Source: Populus alba (taxonomy: Eukaryota > Streptophyta > Magnoliopsida > Malpighiales > Salicaceae). From it: a DNA stretch of 64,000 nt. The notes below the pieces were generated by a model, which ran no database searches, was not told the origin of the DNA, and was given only the letters and a program-made list of their open reading frames with translations. The DNA is taken from positions 1,488,001-1,552,000 of the forward strand of contig NC_133296.1 in the NCBI RefSeq assembly GCF_005239225.2, written 5' to 3'. The position numbers were made by a program, and so were the translations under genes. Shown one piece after another: positions 34,265 to 47,171 of the stretch (position 1 is its first letter; every line of letters begins with the position of its first letter).

Positions 34265-37200
34265 TCATGATTTGATATCAGTTTATATATGATACAGTAA
34301 TGAACCTTTGTTATATTAATTATTGAAGTTTTTTTTTTTTTTTTTTTGGTTTTGTGTTCCTAGCAAAATCTCGTTCTTTAAATTGCTGATTTTCTTTCAT
34401 TTTTTCCTCACCTAAATCCAGTTTTGCAGTCACGAGAGTCAATGATATGAAGACTGTTAACTTCTTTTGCCTTAAATTTGCTGAGTTTTTTTTGGATAAG
34501 TAACCTTGTTTTGGTAGAACTATACACAAAAAGGAAATCTAGTTTTTTTTAAAATTGGAATTTTTTATGAGGTGTGGCTAAAACTTCCTTCAAATTGGAC
34601 GCCTTTATTTATTTCTTCCGTGATTCAAAGCTGGTATACTTGATTGGTTGCCAAATTTGATTAGTCTTGATCTAATCCGCATAATAGTTCATAATTTGAA
34701 TGAATTTCATGTTAAGTTGAATAATCTTTTGATTTTTATCTCATCGTTGTGGCCAGTTTTTCAATTTGTCGTTCACTAACGAGGAGAAGGCTTTTGTATC
34801 CCTTAGATCCCAGCTGGACTTGGTGGCTAGAAGTTTTCAGTAGATCATCAAGTCAGGCACCAATTCACAGGAAAGATCCTGACTCCTGAGTTGCCCAAAT
34901 ATTATTTTAATCAGCCTCTTTATGTTTTCCTTTTTACATCAACGCTTGATTTAATGTTGGTCTTAGCCCGTCCAATGATGTCATTGTTCAGTTGTGGTTG
35001 CATCATGCTTTGTTTTATTGCTATTATCCACTTGTCTGCTCCTTGCTGTATATTACTGTTTATTACCCTTAGTTTTTTGTTCCTTGAGCTACCAAGGAAA
35101 ATAGAGGGCCCTTGCCTTCTTAGTTTTATGAACCATCTCAATTGTGCTCATTCTTAGCTACTGTTAATGACTGATTAAATCAGTCCACTGTGTCGAAGGT
35201 GAAAGGAACAATTCCGGTCTGGGGAATTGGCAAATTGATTTGCTTCATCCATATTCTGTGTTCGTATTTATTCAATTCTCAGTAACCAACTTTACAATTG
35301 GAAGAGGTTCTGGTACATTTTTAAGAGTAGTTCTTAATTCACAGAACTTGTGAGATCAATAAAAACAAAAGGTGCCAATTTTCAGCCATTTTTTAGGTGG
35401 ATTTAGCATCCCTCCTATATTTGTTTCCATATTTCTTCCTCAGGACCTTTGTGTGTTGGACCATGTAAAAACTTCTGCATATAGAGTTTTTTTTTTCAAT
35501 TATTTTTATGAGATTGTGCCAGATTTTTTCTCAATCGAATCTATCATGTCAGTGTTCAGATGACCAAGGACAGATCAGATTCCATTTTGATACTCTTCCC
35601 ATGGTTTAAAGCAATGCAGATACTCTGTCACAGCCTTGGACATGTTTCAGCATGGAGTGATGTCAGTTGTATTCCTACTTCAGTGACTAACTGAAGATAC
35701 ATATCTAGTTTGAGCCATTACAAATAGCAAAGATATATAGCTTAAAAAGATTTTCTTGCTTTACTGAAATTGTGTTCCAAGGAATTGTTAATGACAACAC
35801 TTTCGCCATTCACTGGAAAGATTTTGTACATGCATGTCACTTTCTTTTTTCTAATTCTAATTTATTGAGGTGAATTATGTGAAATGTAAGGTTTCTCTTG
35901 CTCATGATCGTGTGAATGGAACATGATAAAGTTTGGTTTGTGGCCAGTCAAGAAATGTGACTGGTGTGAGTATTTACCCTTCCTTGTATGTACTAGCAAA
36001 TGTGTGCTAAAATTTATAAGCAAAAACTAGCTACAAACTTTCTTTCTTTTGGTTAGATGTTGCATTTCCATCTTGATGTCTTCCAACTTGTAAATTATTC
36101 TTTGTCTAATTACTAGAAACATTTTGAAATAAGTGAAAGTATACTTGGATTGCCATTTTTTATGGGTCCAGAGTCTTAATGAACTGCAATTGGCTAGCAT
36201 GATCCAGGTTGTGGTTCAGCATGGGACCTAAGAATGCTAGGGTTCTCCATGGTCATGGTCCAAATTAATGTGGTTGTTTTAGAGTTGTTGATCTATCTAG
36301 TATGATGATGACATCTTGCATTCCACAGGCATTGTGGTTAGACACGTGCTCTATACATCATGAGAGTTTGATTTCAAATTCCAGTAGAAAAGAGCATGAG
36401 TCCAGAAGTTGTTATGAGAGAAGCATCAGACCTCAAAACTCAAGCTTATAGTTGAGGCTCTAAGGACATGTTTTTATATCTTTAAACACACTTCTATGCA
36501 GAAGTCATTTGGTTTGAATGTGTGAACCTAACATAGATGTGCTGCAACTTTGTGTTGAAATTTATTGTAACATAGGGGGTTTCAGGCCTGAAACATCTGA
36601 TCACCCAGTCATAGTTTCTCTAAGAGATCATTAGAAAAGCACTAAACCTAAAAGCTCAGGCTGGTAGTTGAGGGGCCAATTGATTTGTTTGTAGTTGAGG
36701 GGTCAATTGATTTGCTTGTACGTCTACTTATAACTAACCTTTTTATCATTTTCATCTCCAGTCTTACTACTTATTTTCTTAAACATCAGCTGTTACATTA
36801 AGTAGTGGACCCTAGTGACGGATCTTTTTTGTTACATCTTGTAACAGAATGGGCTAGGAGAGGCATGTTAAGTAAGAAGTTTATCCTGCAATGCTAGTAA
36901 CCCATTATGAAAGTTCACAATGGCATGTATTCCATGAACAAAACTCCAGCCACAATTCAAATCTTCAAACTCTGCTACATTTATTTGATTTATCTTTTCT
37001 AAGCATGCATTGTTGTTAACTGCTTTGATTGCTCCTTGTCATAATCAGAAAACATATATGCTATTATTTGTTTAGCTATATATTTTCGGGCTAGCAGATT
37101 AAGTTTTCCCCTTAGGATATAGACTAAGGAGAGAGAGTGAATACTTGTCCTATTTGTTATTGTTTCCTGACAACAAGTGAAGGACAAGGGCATCTGTCGA

Positions 37201-37980
37201 CAGAAAAAACCCATTGAAGAATTCAGCTCTATCAAGTTAGCAAGTTGACTTTTCACCATTTGTAGCGCTTTGCTCTGCCTAGCAACCTTTCTCCATCCCT
37301 TTGTTATCTGAGACCAGGCTAGTCATGACGAAAAATTCTGGCTGCTGAAATGGCTGGTGACCTTGAGGTGGTTATTTTTAGATTCAAAAGATAAAGTTTC
37401 CTCAGCCATTCCCCTAAATTTATTTGCTTTAGGAGTTCTTCTGATATATTTATGTCAGTTAAGCCATAGGTTCAAGGAACCTTTCAATTTAAAAGTTTTA
37501 TAGCTGAAGCCATACCTTGCCTAATGGAATTTTATCCTGTAACTAAAAGTGCGGAATTCCAAAGGATAGTTAGACTCCCTTTTAATCATGTTATATAGGG
37601 AGTAAAACATAGGCAGTTATGTTGCTAAATCTCTGTTGATGCACCAATATTTTGCAAATGAATGAGTAGATGTTTGCATGCATACGTTTATGGTTTCTCG
37701 TCAATTGTAGAAGTTTGTGAATATATGGTAGTTCATGTCATTGATTAGAGGAGTTTGGCTATCTTTGATACTATACAGTGTACTCGATGTATTTGCGCTG
37801 AACTAAGTTATTTTTTCAACACATAGTTGTATCATAGCCTACCAATCTGCCGTCCATCTTATGATATAACTTGAGCTCATAAGTTGTTTTAGTAATTCAG
37901 ATATTTGTTCATGGCAAAAATTCAACAAATATGGAATGATATGTAAAATGCTGCCAGGAGCATGTGTTCCACTTGAATCA

Positions 37981-38132
37981 TATGAAAATAATATGATTAA
38001 TGTAGTTTCAAATTAACATTAACCCCCAAAATAAGTATTTTTTAGGCTCTGGCCTGTCATCATAAAATGAAAATAATATGATTAATGATGATAACAACAT
38101 GTATAATTTAGGCACTGGCCTGTCAGCATAAT
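37981..38132. repeat. Imperfect direct duplication
   Basis: 'tgaaaataatatgattaatg' recurs about 86 bp apart (37982 and 38068), and 'tttaggctctggcctgtcat' recurs as 'tttaggcactggcctgtcag'. A recent local duplication just upstream of the acceptor site. Confidence 0.75.
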
Positions 38133-38247
38133 TTTTTTATGAGTACATTAATTGAATTTTTGTCAAATTTATGAGAATCATTATTTGTTCTTTTCCTAAG
38201 TGCTTTGAATTTTTTATGCAGATTCCGATTTATTATATTGCAAACAT

Positions 38248-39991
38248 ATGGATACTTCATCTCAGGCTGCAAATTCTCTTTCGACTGCGAGATCAGAATC
38301 CTTTGTTGATTCAAGTGTCATAGCCAACAATGACCAACTTTTCCTCCTTTATTTCATCATCGGAAACTTTTTTGGGCCTGATGTGAAAGAAGGACCTAAA
38401 AAATCACTGTTTCAAAGAGCAGCTGAGGGGCTATCAACTTACTTATTAGAACAACTAACAGGAGGCTACATCAAAACTGAAGAAATAGAGCATATATACC
38501 ACTATGCACTTCGAAAGGCAGAGAAGCATCTTGCTCTGAAATTATCCTCATTGCACCAATTCTTTCTAGGCAACCTACTTGCTTCTGGAACTGCCAGTTA
38601 CCCTCATTTTCCCGATATGTTTCCAACCCACCTACATCCTCATTCACTAATGGATAATAGATACCAAATTGTGTCAAATGTGATATTCATCAACAACCCA
38701 AATACCTCCCATATTGGCTCAAAGGACATTGAGAGGTTTATAAGATTAACTGGGCTTGAGAATCTTCTGCTGGATAGAGATGCAGCAAGGTTTCACTCAT
38801 ATTTGGATGGCAGTGCTCTATATGATGTGATAGTGCATGAGGCTGGACCTGGTGTAGAATGGCCTCCCACAAGTACACATGCAGATGGCAACCTGCAAGC
38901 CAGGGATCTGCATGTCTATGATGTGCAACCTCTTAGCTGTGTGCCATATAGAGGTTTGCCTCCTTCTCACAGCTGTACAACATCTCTACCAGCCAGAGAT
39001 TCTGGAAAATCTGCTGAAGAAAGTCCACGGATGGTTTTTCTTCCATCAGGGGCAAAAAAGGAAGAGTGGAGCAGTCTGGTGGCTGCGTGTAAAGGTGGAC
39101 TTGCATTGACTGGTACTGCTGCAATGGGCCAGGTGCAACAGACTGTCGGGCTTGTTGATATTGGTGAGTGTGAAGATGCATACCTTTTCCGGGTGTCTCT
39201 TCCTGGAGTGAGACAAGACGACAGTAAGTATCATTAGTATGATTAAATGCTTGCTTCTTACTGAATTTCCTTTTTCTTTCCATGATGCTGTAGTTAACCT
39301 TTAGTAGATATATTGTAAGCATAAAGTTCTCATGAATCTCTTAATTTTCCTTTTATATCTTATCAGCTTGTTATGCTCTAAATTGTCTGTTAGATGGAAA
39401 AATCAAATGATGTTGTAGCTTGCCATGTGCGTACCATGCAGTGATGACATTCAATCGATCTGATCATATTTCCAATTCCATAGAAAACATCTCAGCTTTC
39501 ACATGGGAAGACAACATTAACTGTGTAACTTACACTTATTGCCACCAAGATTCATAATAATTTACGCTGGCCACTCTTGTTAAAATTTCTGTGATGGTTT
39601 TCTTGTTTGTGTGCTTGAAAATGCCAAAGAGGTAACCCTATTAATTTTAGGTTGCATCACCTCATGTTTCCATTATATTAACAATCTTGATACCTTTTCC
39701 TTTCCTTAACCCTTTGCTCAGTGTCTTATTTAAACTATCCTTCTTTCTGCAGATGAATTCAGCTGCAAAATCGAAAATGATGGTAAGGTGCTGATAAAGG
39801 GCATCACAACAACAGGTGAGGAAACGGTGTACAGGTTCTCTCAAAAGTTTGAGATGCTATCCAGAAACCTCTGCTCACCGGGACAGTTTTCTGTTTCATT
39901 TCAACTGCCTGGTTCGGTTGATCCTAGTCAGTTTTCAGGCAAATTTGGCTTTGATGGGATTCTAGAGGTGATTGTCATGAAGAGCATGTAA
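38248..39991 (+). CDS. IDM2-like HSP20-fold (alpha-crystallin domain) protein, full length
   Basis: Two coding exons, 38248-39223 and 39753-39991 (1215 nt, 404 aa), GT-AG intron. Residues ~30-110 form an N-terminal domain unique to this group (NDQLFLLYFIIGNFFGPDV, KKSLFQRAAEGLSTYLLEQL, YHYALRKAEKHLALKLSSL). A middle block (TGLENLLLDRDAA, LYDVIVHEAGPGVEW) follows, then a Ser/Pro-rich linker and the C-terminal ACD fold ([19 protein letters not shown] split by the intron from FSCKIENDGKVLIKG and FSVSFQLPGSVDPSQ). In Arabidopsis IDM2 works in the nucleus with IDM1 and MBD7 to protect loci from silencing by ROS1-mediated demethylation; this role is inferred by family. The start chosen is the first ATG after the 5' intron; an upstream in-frame ATG at 33821 could add 55 residues. 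The neighbouring NF-YC gene matches the Arabidopsis IDM2 neighbourhood. Confidence 0.85.
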
Positions 39992-41126
39992 AGTAGATAA
40001 CATAATCCCTGTACATAAGTTAGAAATGGAAGGTTCATCAAGTTCCGGAAGGACCTCTCCACCAATACATGGAATATTATCACACATTACATGAAAATTT
40101 TTGAGATGTTTCTCTTTTTCAACAAGTTTTTTTTCTTCTTTATCCGATTTCGTGAGGTCAAACAACTTAAGTTTAACATGTATCTTGCATGTTTTGGTCC
40201 TTGAATCAGAAACTTCCGTAGCACAAATCTTTGGAAGCAGCACTTAGCAAATGTGTATCAGCTGAGTACATGCTTTCGAGAATAGGGATATGTTGTTCAC
40301 CAACATAAGATCAGCTCTTAAAGGGGAACATAATACTGGTTATTTTGTAGTGAAACATAATATTGCTGTACTTTTCACATTTTAATCGTTCTGCGAAGAA
40401 GGTACGCGAAAGAACTTATAAAGAGTGAACCAAACCAAAAAAAATTAATCTGTTCAATGCTGAACAAAGGATTCAAACATAAAAATGAGAGGATAACGTC
40501 CAAGAGAGAGAAGAAAAGAAAAGAAAAAAGAAGCTCAATCAAGATCAGCTATAATCTTTTCTGCATGTTATTTACAAAAAGTCATGCTTCTTTTCAGCTC
40601 CATTCTTGACGGCACCATTTCATGAGGGATATCCCTTTGTGCTAGACGTTCAAAAAATGTTACACTCAATGAAAACATTTATGGAGCTAGGAAACCGAGT
40701 ACATATGAACACGCAGACATTGAAAGAATTTGGGGTGTGGGGGTTCTAAACGAAAAGAGAGAGAAATCCACATTGAGCAACCATAGTTCACATACCATAA
40801 CAGAAGGATGATGTTCATGGCTCATCAATTATCACGTACATATAGGAAAGGGAAAAAAACAACAAGAAAGTCTGGTCATTACATGACACCATTACTGAAA
40901 TTTTCAACATCGACTGTCATCTCCATATATGGTTTTCACTAGAAAAGGAGTATGATATGCGTACTAAAATCTGGTAGAAAGGCAAGAAATATTGGCACTA
41001 TCAGTTACATGAAAGCATTCCTGTACAACATAACCATCTGATCACCCTGGTCTCGGTCATCAAACTCAAACCAGCGGTAGATAAGTTAAAGTGAGCTTAC
41101 ACTTCTGAACTTCCATGCTCCAGTTA
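39992..41126. other. Convergent 3' flanks of IDM2-like and NF-YC genes
   Basis: 3' UTR sequence of both genes meets here. Nothing else is supported. Confidence 0.45.
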
Positions 41127-41837
41127 CTACTGATCTGAGGGTGACTGCTGCTGCTCTGGTCCCTGTGGCCACATATGCTGTGCCATATAGGGGTGAGATT
41201 GCTGGGCATACATAGCTGGGTCTGTCACAGGCTTGCCCATTATCATCCCAGGTGGCCCGACCTGAGGTGCATGTGGATGTGGCATATAGCAGTAAGGGAG
41301 TGCATCAACAGGCCCTCCAACAGGCATTGTTCCTCTTGGGATTGATGCAAGCACTTCATCTTTCATATCCTCCCTAGGTACAATGTCAACCAGGAAATCA
41401 AAGATATCAGTCCTAGTGATAGCTGCAGCAATATCATTCTTCTGTAGTGTCCTCCTCTTGTTCTCCTCCGTGTGATTCCAAGACTGCAAGGTCAACTCTA
41501 AAATAAACATTTCACAAGCCCTGGCGAATATAACTGGTGCCTCAGCTGATATCATCTTGACATCCTCATCAGCCTTCATGATCTTCTTGATCCTTGCCAA
41601 GGGAAGACTATGATTTTTGAAATCAGTAACTTTGTCTATTTCTTTATACTGATTTGTCCAAAAAGACTGGCGTTGTTGCTGGAGTTGCTGTTGCTGTTGC
41701 TGGTGGATCTGCTGATAGGCAAGCTGATGCTGTTCAAGCTGAGCTCCTGCAGGCTGACCAGTAACTGATCCAGGATTTGAGGCAGCAGGCATTTGGTTTG
41801 GCTGATATGGATTTGTTCCATAACCTTGCTGATCCAT
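41127..41837 (-). CDS. NF-YC: Nuclear factor Y subunit C (NF-YC9/NF-YC3 type)
   Basis: Single coding exon, 236 aa, from ATG 41837-41835. The extra in-frame codons upstream belong to the 5' UTR and intron. The N-terminus is Gln-rich ([15 protein letters not shown]). The histone-fold core spans about residues 73-150 ([71 protein letters not shown]), matching NF-YC rather than NF-YB or Dr1. The C-terminus is Pro/Gln/His-rich. NF-YC pairs with NF-YB, then NF-YA or CONSTANS-type proteins, to bind CCAAT promoters in the nucleus; the closest Arabidopsis proteins are NF-YC3/4/9, which act in flowering time and ABA/GA responses. A 5'-UTR intron runs from 43293 (AAAG/gtagca) to the acceptor at 41848 (gtgtttag), ten bases before the ATG. 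Confidence 0.95.
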   Translation of the reverse strand: MDQQGYGTNPYQPNQMPAASNPGSVTGQPAGAQLEQHQLAYQQIHQQQQQQLQQQRQSFWTNQYKEIDKVTDFKNHSLPLARIKKIMKADEDVKMISAEAPVIFARACEMFILELTLQSWNHTEENKRRTLQKNDIAAAITRTDIFDFLVDIVPREDMKDEVLASIPRGTMPVGGPVDALPYCYMPHPHAPQVGPPGMIMGKPVTDPAMYAQQSHPYMAQHMWPQGPEQQQSPSDQ

Positions 41838-41847
41838 TTTGATCCAA

Positions 41848-43293
41848 CTAAACACAATAATAAGCAACTTAATGACTCTGTTTAGCAGGATACAAGAGGA
41901 AACATGAAAAACTAAATCCAGCATTTAATTTGCACTATATAGATATACATATCATATGATTGCATGCTGAAAGGAAATTTCATGAAAGAAATGGCTTTGC
42001 TATGAATAGCAATTCTCTGAGGTGCAGAACAGATGCAACTAAAAGGCGATGCAAATCCAATTTACACTATCCAATCAGGTGTTTGAATTATTAAAAAAAT
42101 GCCACAAACCAAGTTTGTCTGATTTCAAAAACATAAACAAATAAACAATTCTCCCCAATAATATCCAAGATGCAGAATAACAGCATCATCCTTGCATTTT
42201 ATCAAGGATGAGCTTTTATGGATATTATCACTTCAATTAATGAGGGTATATCCCAGTATCAATCAATGACATCAATCACACTTAATTCACATTCAAGCAT
42301 GGTAACAAATGGCTTACGCTAGCCAAGTTTTGATAGGAATGCATCCTCTTAATGCTAGGAAAAGCAGAGAATCGCATAGCTGTGATGGTTCCGCAGTTAA
42401 ATTCAAAAGGTGAAGTCTCAAAAATTTATGATGCCCACTTTGATGATGAAAATAATTAGAGACAGATGCATTTGGGAACGTAGAAGGCCTACCCATATCC
42501 CGACAACAACATAGTGCAATTATAGAAAGAAATTCATTACTAGATGAAATTGTTCAGCTCCCAAACAGAAACAGAATATAATTAATTTCCCAGAACTTTC
42601 CCAGTACATCTTTGATCTACTTCCTATCCTAGAAGTAAATCGCCAAGATACATGCACACAGCAGGATCCAGACGAAATACATAGATGCTAAAATAGTTGA
42701 GGGTTAGTATAATATCTAGAAAGAAAAGAAATAACCCAGAAACCATTACCAATAGTACATCCATAATATATTAACCGACTTGCTTTTTGTTATTTTATTT
42801 TTTTTAATGAAATATAGTTTGATTTATTTGACACAGCTCTTCCAGTATTACAACATGCCTTTAGGCAATCAACCATGAGCCCAAAGCAAACTAGTGATGA
42901 TCTTGATCTTCTTCTGGTAATTTTGGGTAAAGGCCAAACGGTAAAGCAAATTCCAAGTATTCTTCATAAAGAAAATCAAACAAAAGAATTGCAATTCATT
43001 TCTAGAACCACGAGCAGCATCACATCACATACTAATTTGAGCTAAAAAAACGACTCAAGTAATAAAAAGGAAAAAAGATATCATACTGATACACACACAA
43101 ACTCCAAAAACCAAGAATTCATACTTGCGTTGATTTCTACCACTCAAAACAAAGCCTTTGTAAGAACACATGAAAAGGAAAACCCATAAATCTTTTGGGA
43201 TGGTAAAACACAAGATCGATAAAGCAAAACAACAACACATAGCGAGTGACATGCATGTGTGTGTCTATGAAAGAAGAAAGATTGTGGTGCTAC
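41848..43293 (-). other. 5'-UTR intron of NF-YC
   Basis: About 1.45 kb with GT-AG ends. The non-coding first exon lies just upstream, around 43294-43370 or further. Leader introns are common in plant NF-YC genes. No other feature was seen inside. Confidence 0.6.
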
Positions 43294-46200
43294 CTTTTCT
43301 TTCTGCAGAGCTTGTTCCCTTGCTTGCAAGATCAATAACCTGAAGAAAAGCAGAACTTTTAGCAAGAAAAGAAATATGGGATCTACTTGATGTAAAATCT
43401 GTGTCCGTAAACTGATTTTTTTCTCTTTTTAGTTGAGGGTTTGATGATGAATCAGCAGAGTTTTAGTCATTAGTGATGACGTTTTTGTATTTAAAATGAG
43501 TGATGTTTCTTAAGAACAAACCTCAGATTGGAAACAGCAGCTGCTTTTGCTTTGTCTTGCGTTCCTTTCTGACTCTTTGATTTATATATTGTCAGAAGTT
43601 TAACCTCTTATGGCCATAGTAATAAACCCGGCCCGGATGGTCAACCCGTAACCCGGGTGACCCGTAGCAACCCGAGTGAGACTTGTCATGTATGTTTTTA
43701 AATTAACAAAACGATCTCGTTTTGTTTTACGAACACAAATCCCGACCCTTTCCTCTTCTTCTCCTGTTCCTCCTTTCTTCTTTCCAATCCCTTCTAGCTA
43801 GCGATCAAAGAAAAGATCCATTTGTTCTTCATAACAAGTAATTTTTCTGTTGCACTTGTTTGATTTCCAAGCATATAAACCACAAATTGATTGACCTGAG
43901 TTAACCCGTGTAATTTAAAACCCGGTTTTATAGCCGAGTTAACTTTCCGGCGGATGGCTTCTCTCTCTTTTGCCTTTTTTCGAGGAACTTGCCCTTTTAG
44001 GGAAACTACCTTACCTTCTTTAAGATCAATCAGTCTGTACCTGGTTTTAAGTTTTGTCTAGTTTAATTAAGACCTCCCTGTATTACTGTTAATAAATTTA
44101 TTTCCCCGACAGAGCTTGCTTTCTGCTTTGACTTTTCCCTTTAACCTGGCTGCTGTTTTGTTTGCGGTTTGCATGTTGCCACGGGTGGTGGTGGCGCCAG
44201 GGGTACAACGAACGTGAGAGACCTGAATAGTTCGTTGGGGTTCTACTGAAATGTAAGAAGTTTAATAAATATATGTTTTTTTTTTTTGGTAAATAATAAT
44301 TTTTTGTTTATGAACACATAACTAAGCTCGAGAGGAAGAGGAGATATGTTTACCTTAAATGAAAGTTTGATTATGAACACATAACTAAGTTCACGAGAGA
44401 AAGAGAAGATATTATTTTGATTTTGTTTTTTTAGAAAAAAAATTATTAATTTAAACCATTCATAAACCCAATTAAAATCTGATAACCCGACTAAAATTCA
44501 AAACCCAAATCTTAAACTGAATTTAAAAATTATGGTGTCTAGCTTATTTTGAAAAGTTGTAAAGAGAGAAGGTATATAGAAAATTTAATAATAAAAATCC
44601 AATGAGGATTCTTTTATTTGAGACCCTTTTCAATAAATTTATGTATTTCTTTGTGTTTGTGTTTTTTTTATTTTTTTTGTAACATTAAAGAAAAAAGTGA
44701 CTAGGAGTAGTGAATTCACTATACATCTCAATACATTATATTATGAATGATAATATTATAACTATAGTTTTACCCTTCTTAAAAAACTATTAGTCTAGTT
44801 ATGGAGGATAATACTATTATTTTCTAAAAACCAATTTTATTTTATTTTTTTGCTTTTCATAGCACAATATAAAACATAAAATACTCTTAAAATAAAAACT
44901 AATGATCTAATTGAAATCTAGAGTGTTTTATTTTTTTTTATTTCTAAATGCATAATAAAATTATTTTAACACCATTGAAAGCATATTTTCTTAAACTTGA
45001 AACCAAGGGATTTTTTATGTTTTCTCAAACTACTTTTTTTGTAGTTGTTAACAAGTGGGTAATAATTTGATTATTTGATAAATCTAAATATTATTTTAAA
45101 AAAAAATTATTGGCACCTATAGTATCTTTCAACGTTAAAAACATTTTTTTAGAATGGCGCTAGATGTGGCTTGCCATGCACTTTTTGTTGGTACCACATG
45201 TATACACGAAGAAGTGTTGGTTGGAATATGTTGAGCTTTTTTCCTTCTTCTCCCTCGTTGTAAAAATATAAAAAGTGTCATTTTATTCGTTTTTTTTTAT
45301 CTAATTTACTTTTCATTCTATTTTATTGTTATTTTCTTTATTTTATATTTTTTAATTGCTTTTTCTCTTCAATTTCTTCTGTCATCATTTATTTCGTTTA
45401 ATTTTTATATCAAATTTGATCCTTATTATTTTAGTTTCTATTTTTTCTTTTCTTTTCTTAATTGAATTCAATTTCATCAATCACCTTTTGATTTCAAATT
45501 ATTTTAATATCAAATTTAATCCTAATTTTTTTCACCGCTATTTTTTTATCCTTTTTTATATTGCATTGTTTTTTATTTTTAATTTCACCCCTCAACACTT
45601 TGATAATTTAGAATCTTGATGAGTTATTTTTTATAGTTTTTCTTCTATAGAGTTGGTGCTAGGCTCATGACTAAGATATCAAGTTTCAAAAGTTAACACA
45701 AGTTGACTTTGGTCTTTTATAAAATTGTTTTTCTTTTTTAATTTTTTCTTTTAACATCTAATTTATTTGGAATTGGTTTTGTGTATTTTTTTCATTGTTC
45801 TATGAGGTTATCTCAATCATGTGCCTAAGATTGTAAAGATAGCAAGCTAACCCAAGTTGATTCCAATTTTTTTTTAACTGATTTTTTTTAGTTATGCTTT
45901 CAACGTTAAATTGTTTAATAATGAAACTTCATAATATTACTCAATTTACTTTCAACGAGCTTAATGTATTTTTTTTGTTCTCAATTTTTTGTGTTAGTTT
46001 ATTTTTTTATTTATATTATTTAGACTAGCCTGTTTATTAAAACTCAACCAAGTCGACAACCCTGTTTTTTTTTTTTTATGTTAAAAAAAAATCTGGGTGA
46101 GCAGCGGCGTAACACCGCCCCTATCTAGTAATGGCTAAATCTGGAGTGCCTCTTAACAATCTTCTGGTTTTCAAATGTCCTTGCTCATGCAGAAACTCTA

Positions 46201-47171
46201 TGGCACTTGTTCCTTATTCAACCTTACTTCATACAGATTTGATCAGGCAAGCATGAAGCCAAAATGTGTAAAAGATCCAAATAGTTGTTCAAACTCAAAA
46301 GATGGTTGGAAGCATTTTGGATTTCTCCTCTTCCAACAAAGACGTGAATGGTCAAGTTCACCCAGAACAGCAAATATTACATAGGAAGCATGTGTTGGCA
46401 TGTCTGGGATGCCACAGTTAGAAGGAAGCAATCCATTGGCTTAGCAGAGTCAAAGCCTCCATGTTAATGCATTGATCAATCTTAGAATACTGGAATCCGG
46501 AGAATCAAACTAGCATTTAGCACAAGGAAGACCATCACCACCGTTTCTGCTGTCAGATTTCACTGGTTTTCGAGTGCGTATTTCATGTTTGTGAGACATT
46601 CATAAGCTCTGAAACTGGTTTGTTTAAACTCAACTCTCTGCAAACCTGTTTTGGCTAGAATAGAATTTTACATATCTTACGAGCACCATCACATATTAGC
46701 TGATAAGGAAGACATTCAGTAGCCAAAAGAAAATAACAAGGATCAGAAATCAGTACTCAGAAACTAGTATCTAGCAAAGTTTCAAAAAGGGAGTTAAGAC
46801 AAGGAAACATAAGCATGGGGCGAAGATCAGCATATAGAAGAGAATCATGATGCAAATTGACAGAACTTAAGTATTGATCAAATTCAGGACAATAAATTAC
46901 CAAGTTTCTCAGATATTTCCTATTACAAATATATTTGTATATGCATGGAAATGGTGTTTATAATAAAATTCAGAAGTTATGGAAAATTTGAGGGGAAAGA
47001 GATGAACACGCTCAACTCTCTAGATACAAACTATAGCTATTTTCAGATTACAGATAAAAAATTTCATAATCTTGGCACTCTTTATCATCCAGCATCAAGG
47101 CTTTGTATATGCCCCTCCCCTTTATGGATGACAAATTTGCAACATATTTTCAACTTTGTGAATCAAACCAA
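43294..47171. other. Spacer with repeat debris
   Basis: First ~300 bp: NF-YC 5' exon and promoter. At 43620-43700 and 43890-43950 are 'aacccg'/'acccggg' motif clusters typical of degraded plant transposons. At 44311-44405 'tatgaacacataactaag' occurs twice 53 bp apart. From 44600 to 46100 the DNA is T-rich and unstructured. A coding-like stretch near 46175-46430 is not recognisable on either strand. The end is the 3' flank of the CCX gene. Confidence 0.4.

Larger units (their letters stand above)
33960..38221 (+). other. 4.26-kb 5' intron of the full-length IDM2-like gene
   Basis: The donor (TTACTG/gttagt) after a pyrimidine-rich exon and the acceptor (tatgcag/ATTCCGAT) are both homologous to the splice sites of the 124-bp intron in the pseudogene copy at 30865-30988, which supports this intron strongly. 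It holds a CT microsatellite (34238-34264), a two-unit tandem near 36664-36719 and a direct duplication at 37981-38132, but no gene I can support. The hydrophobic ORF at 34891-35157 is not credible. Confidence 0.7.

Noticed and set aside
34891..35157. An 88-aa hydrophobic plus-strand ORF that might be a small membrane protein.
   Set aside because: It lies within the leader intron of the IDM2-like gene in T-rich DNA, where hydrophobic translations are expected by chance.
41838..41924. The 29 extra N-terminal codons in front of the NF-YC Met.
   Set aside because: They cross a good 3' splice site (gtgtttag) and belong to a leader intron; NF-YC homology and Gln-rich start fit MDQQGYG.
45356..45619. 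An 87-aa Phe/Leu/Ile-rich ORF.
   Set aside because: It comes from T-rich low-complexity DNA and has no start context or homology I recognise.
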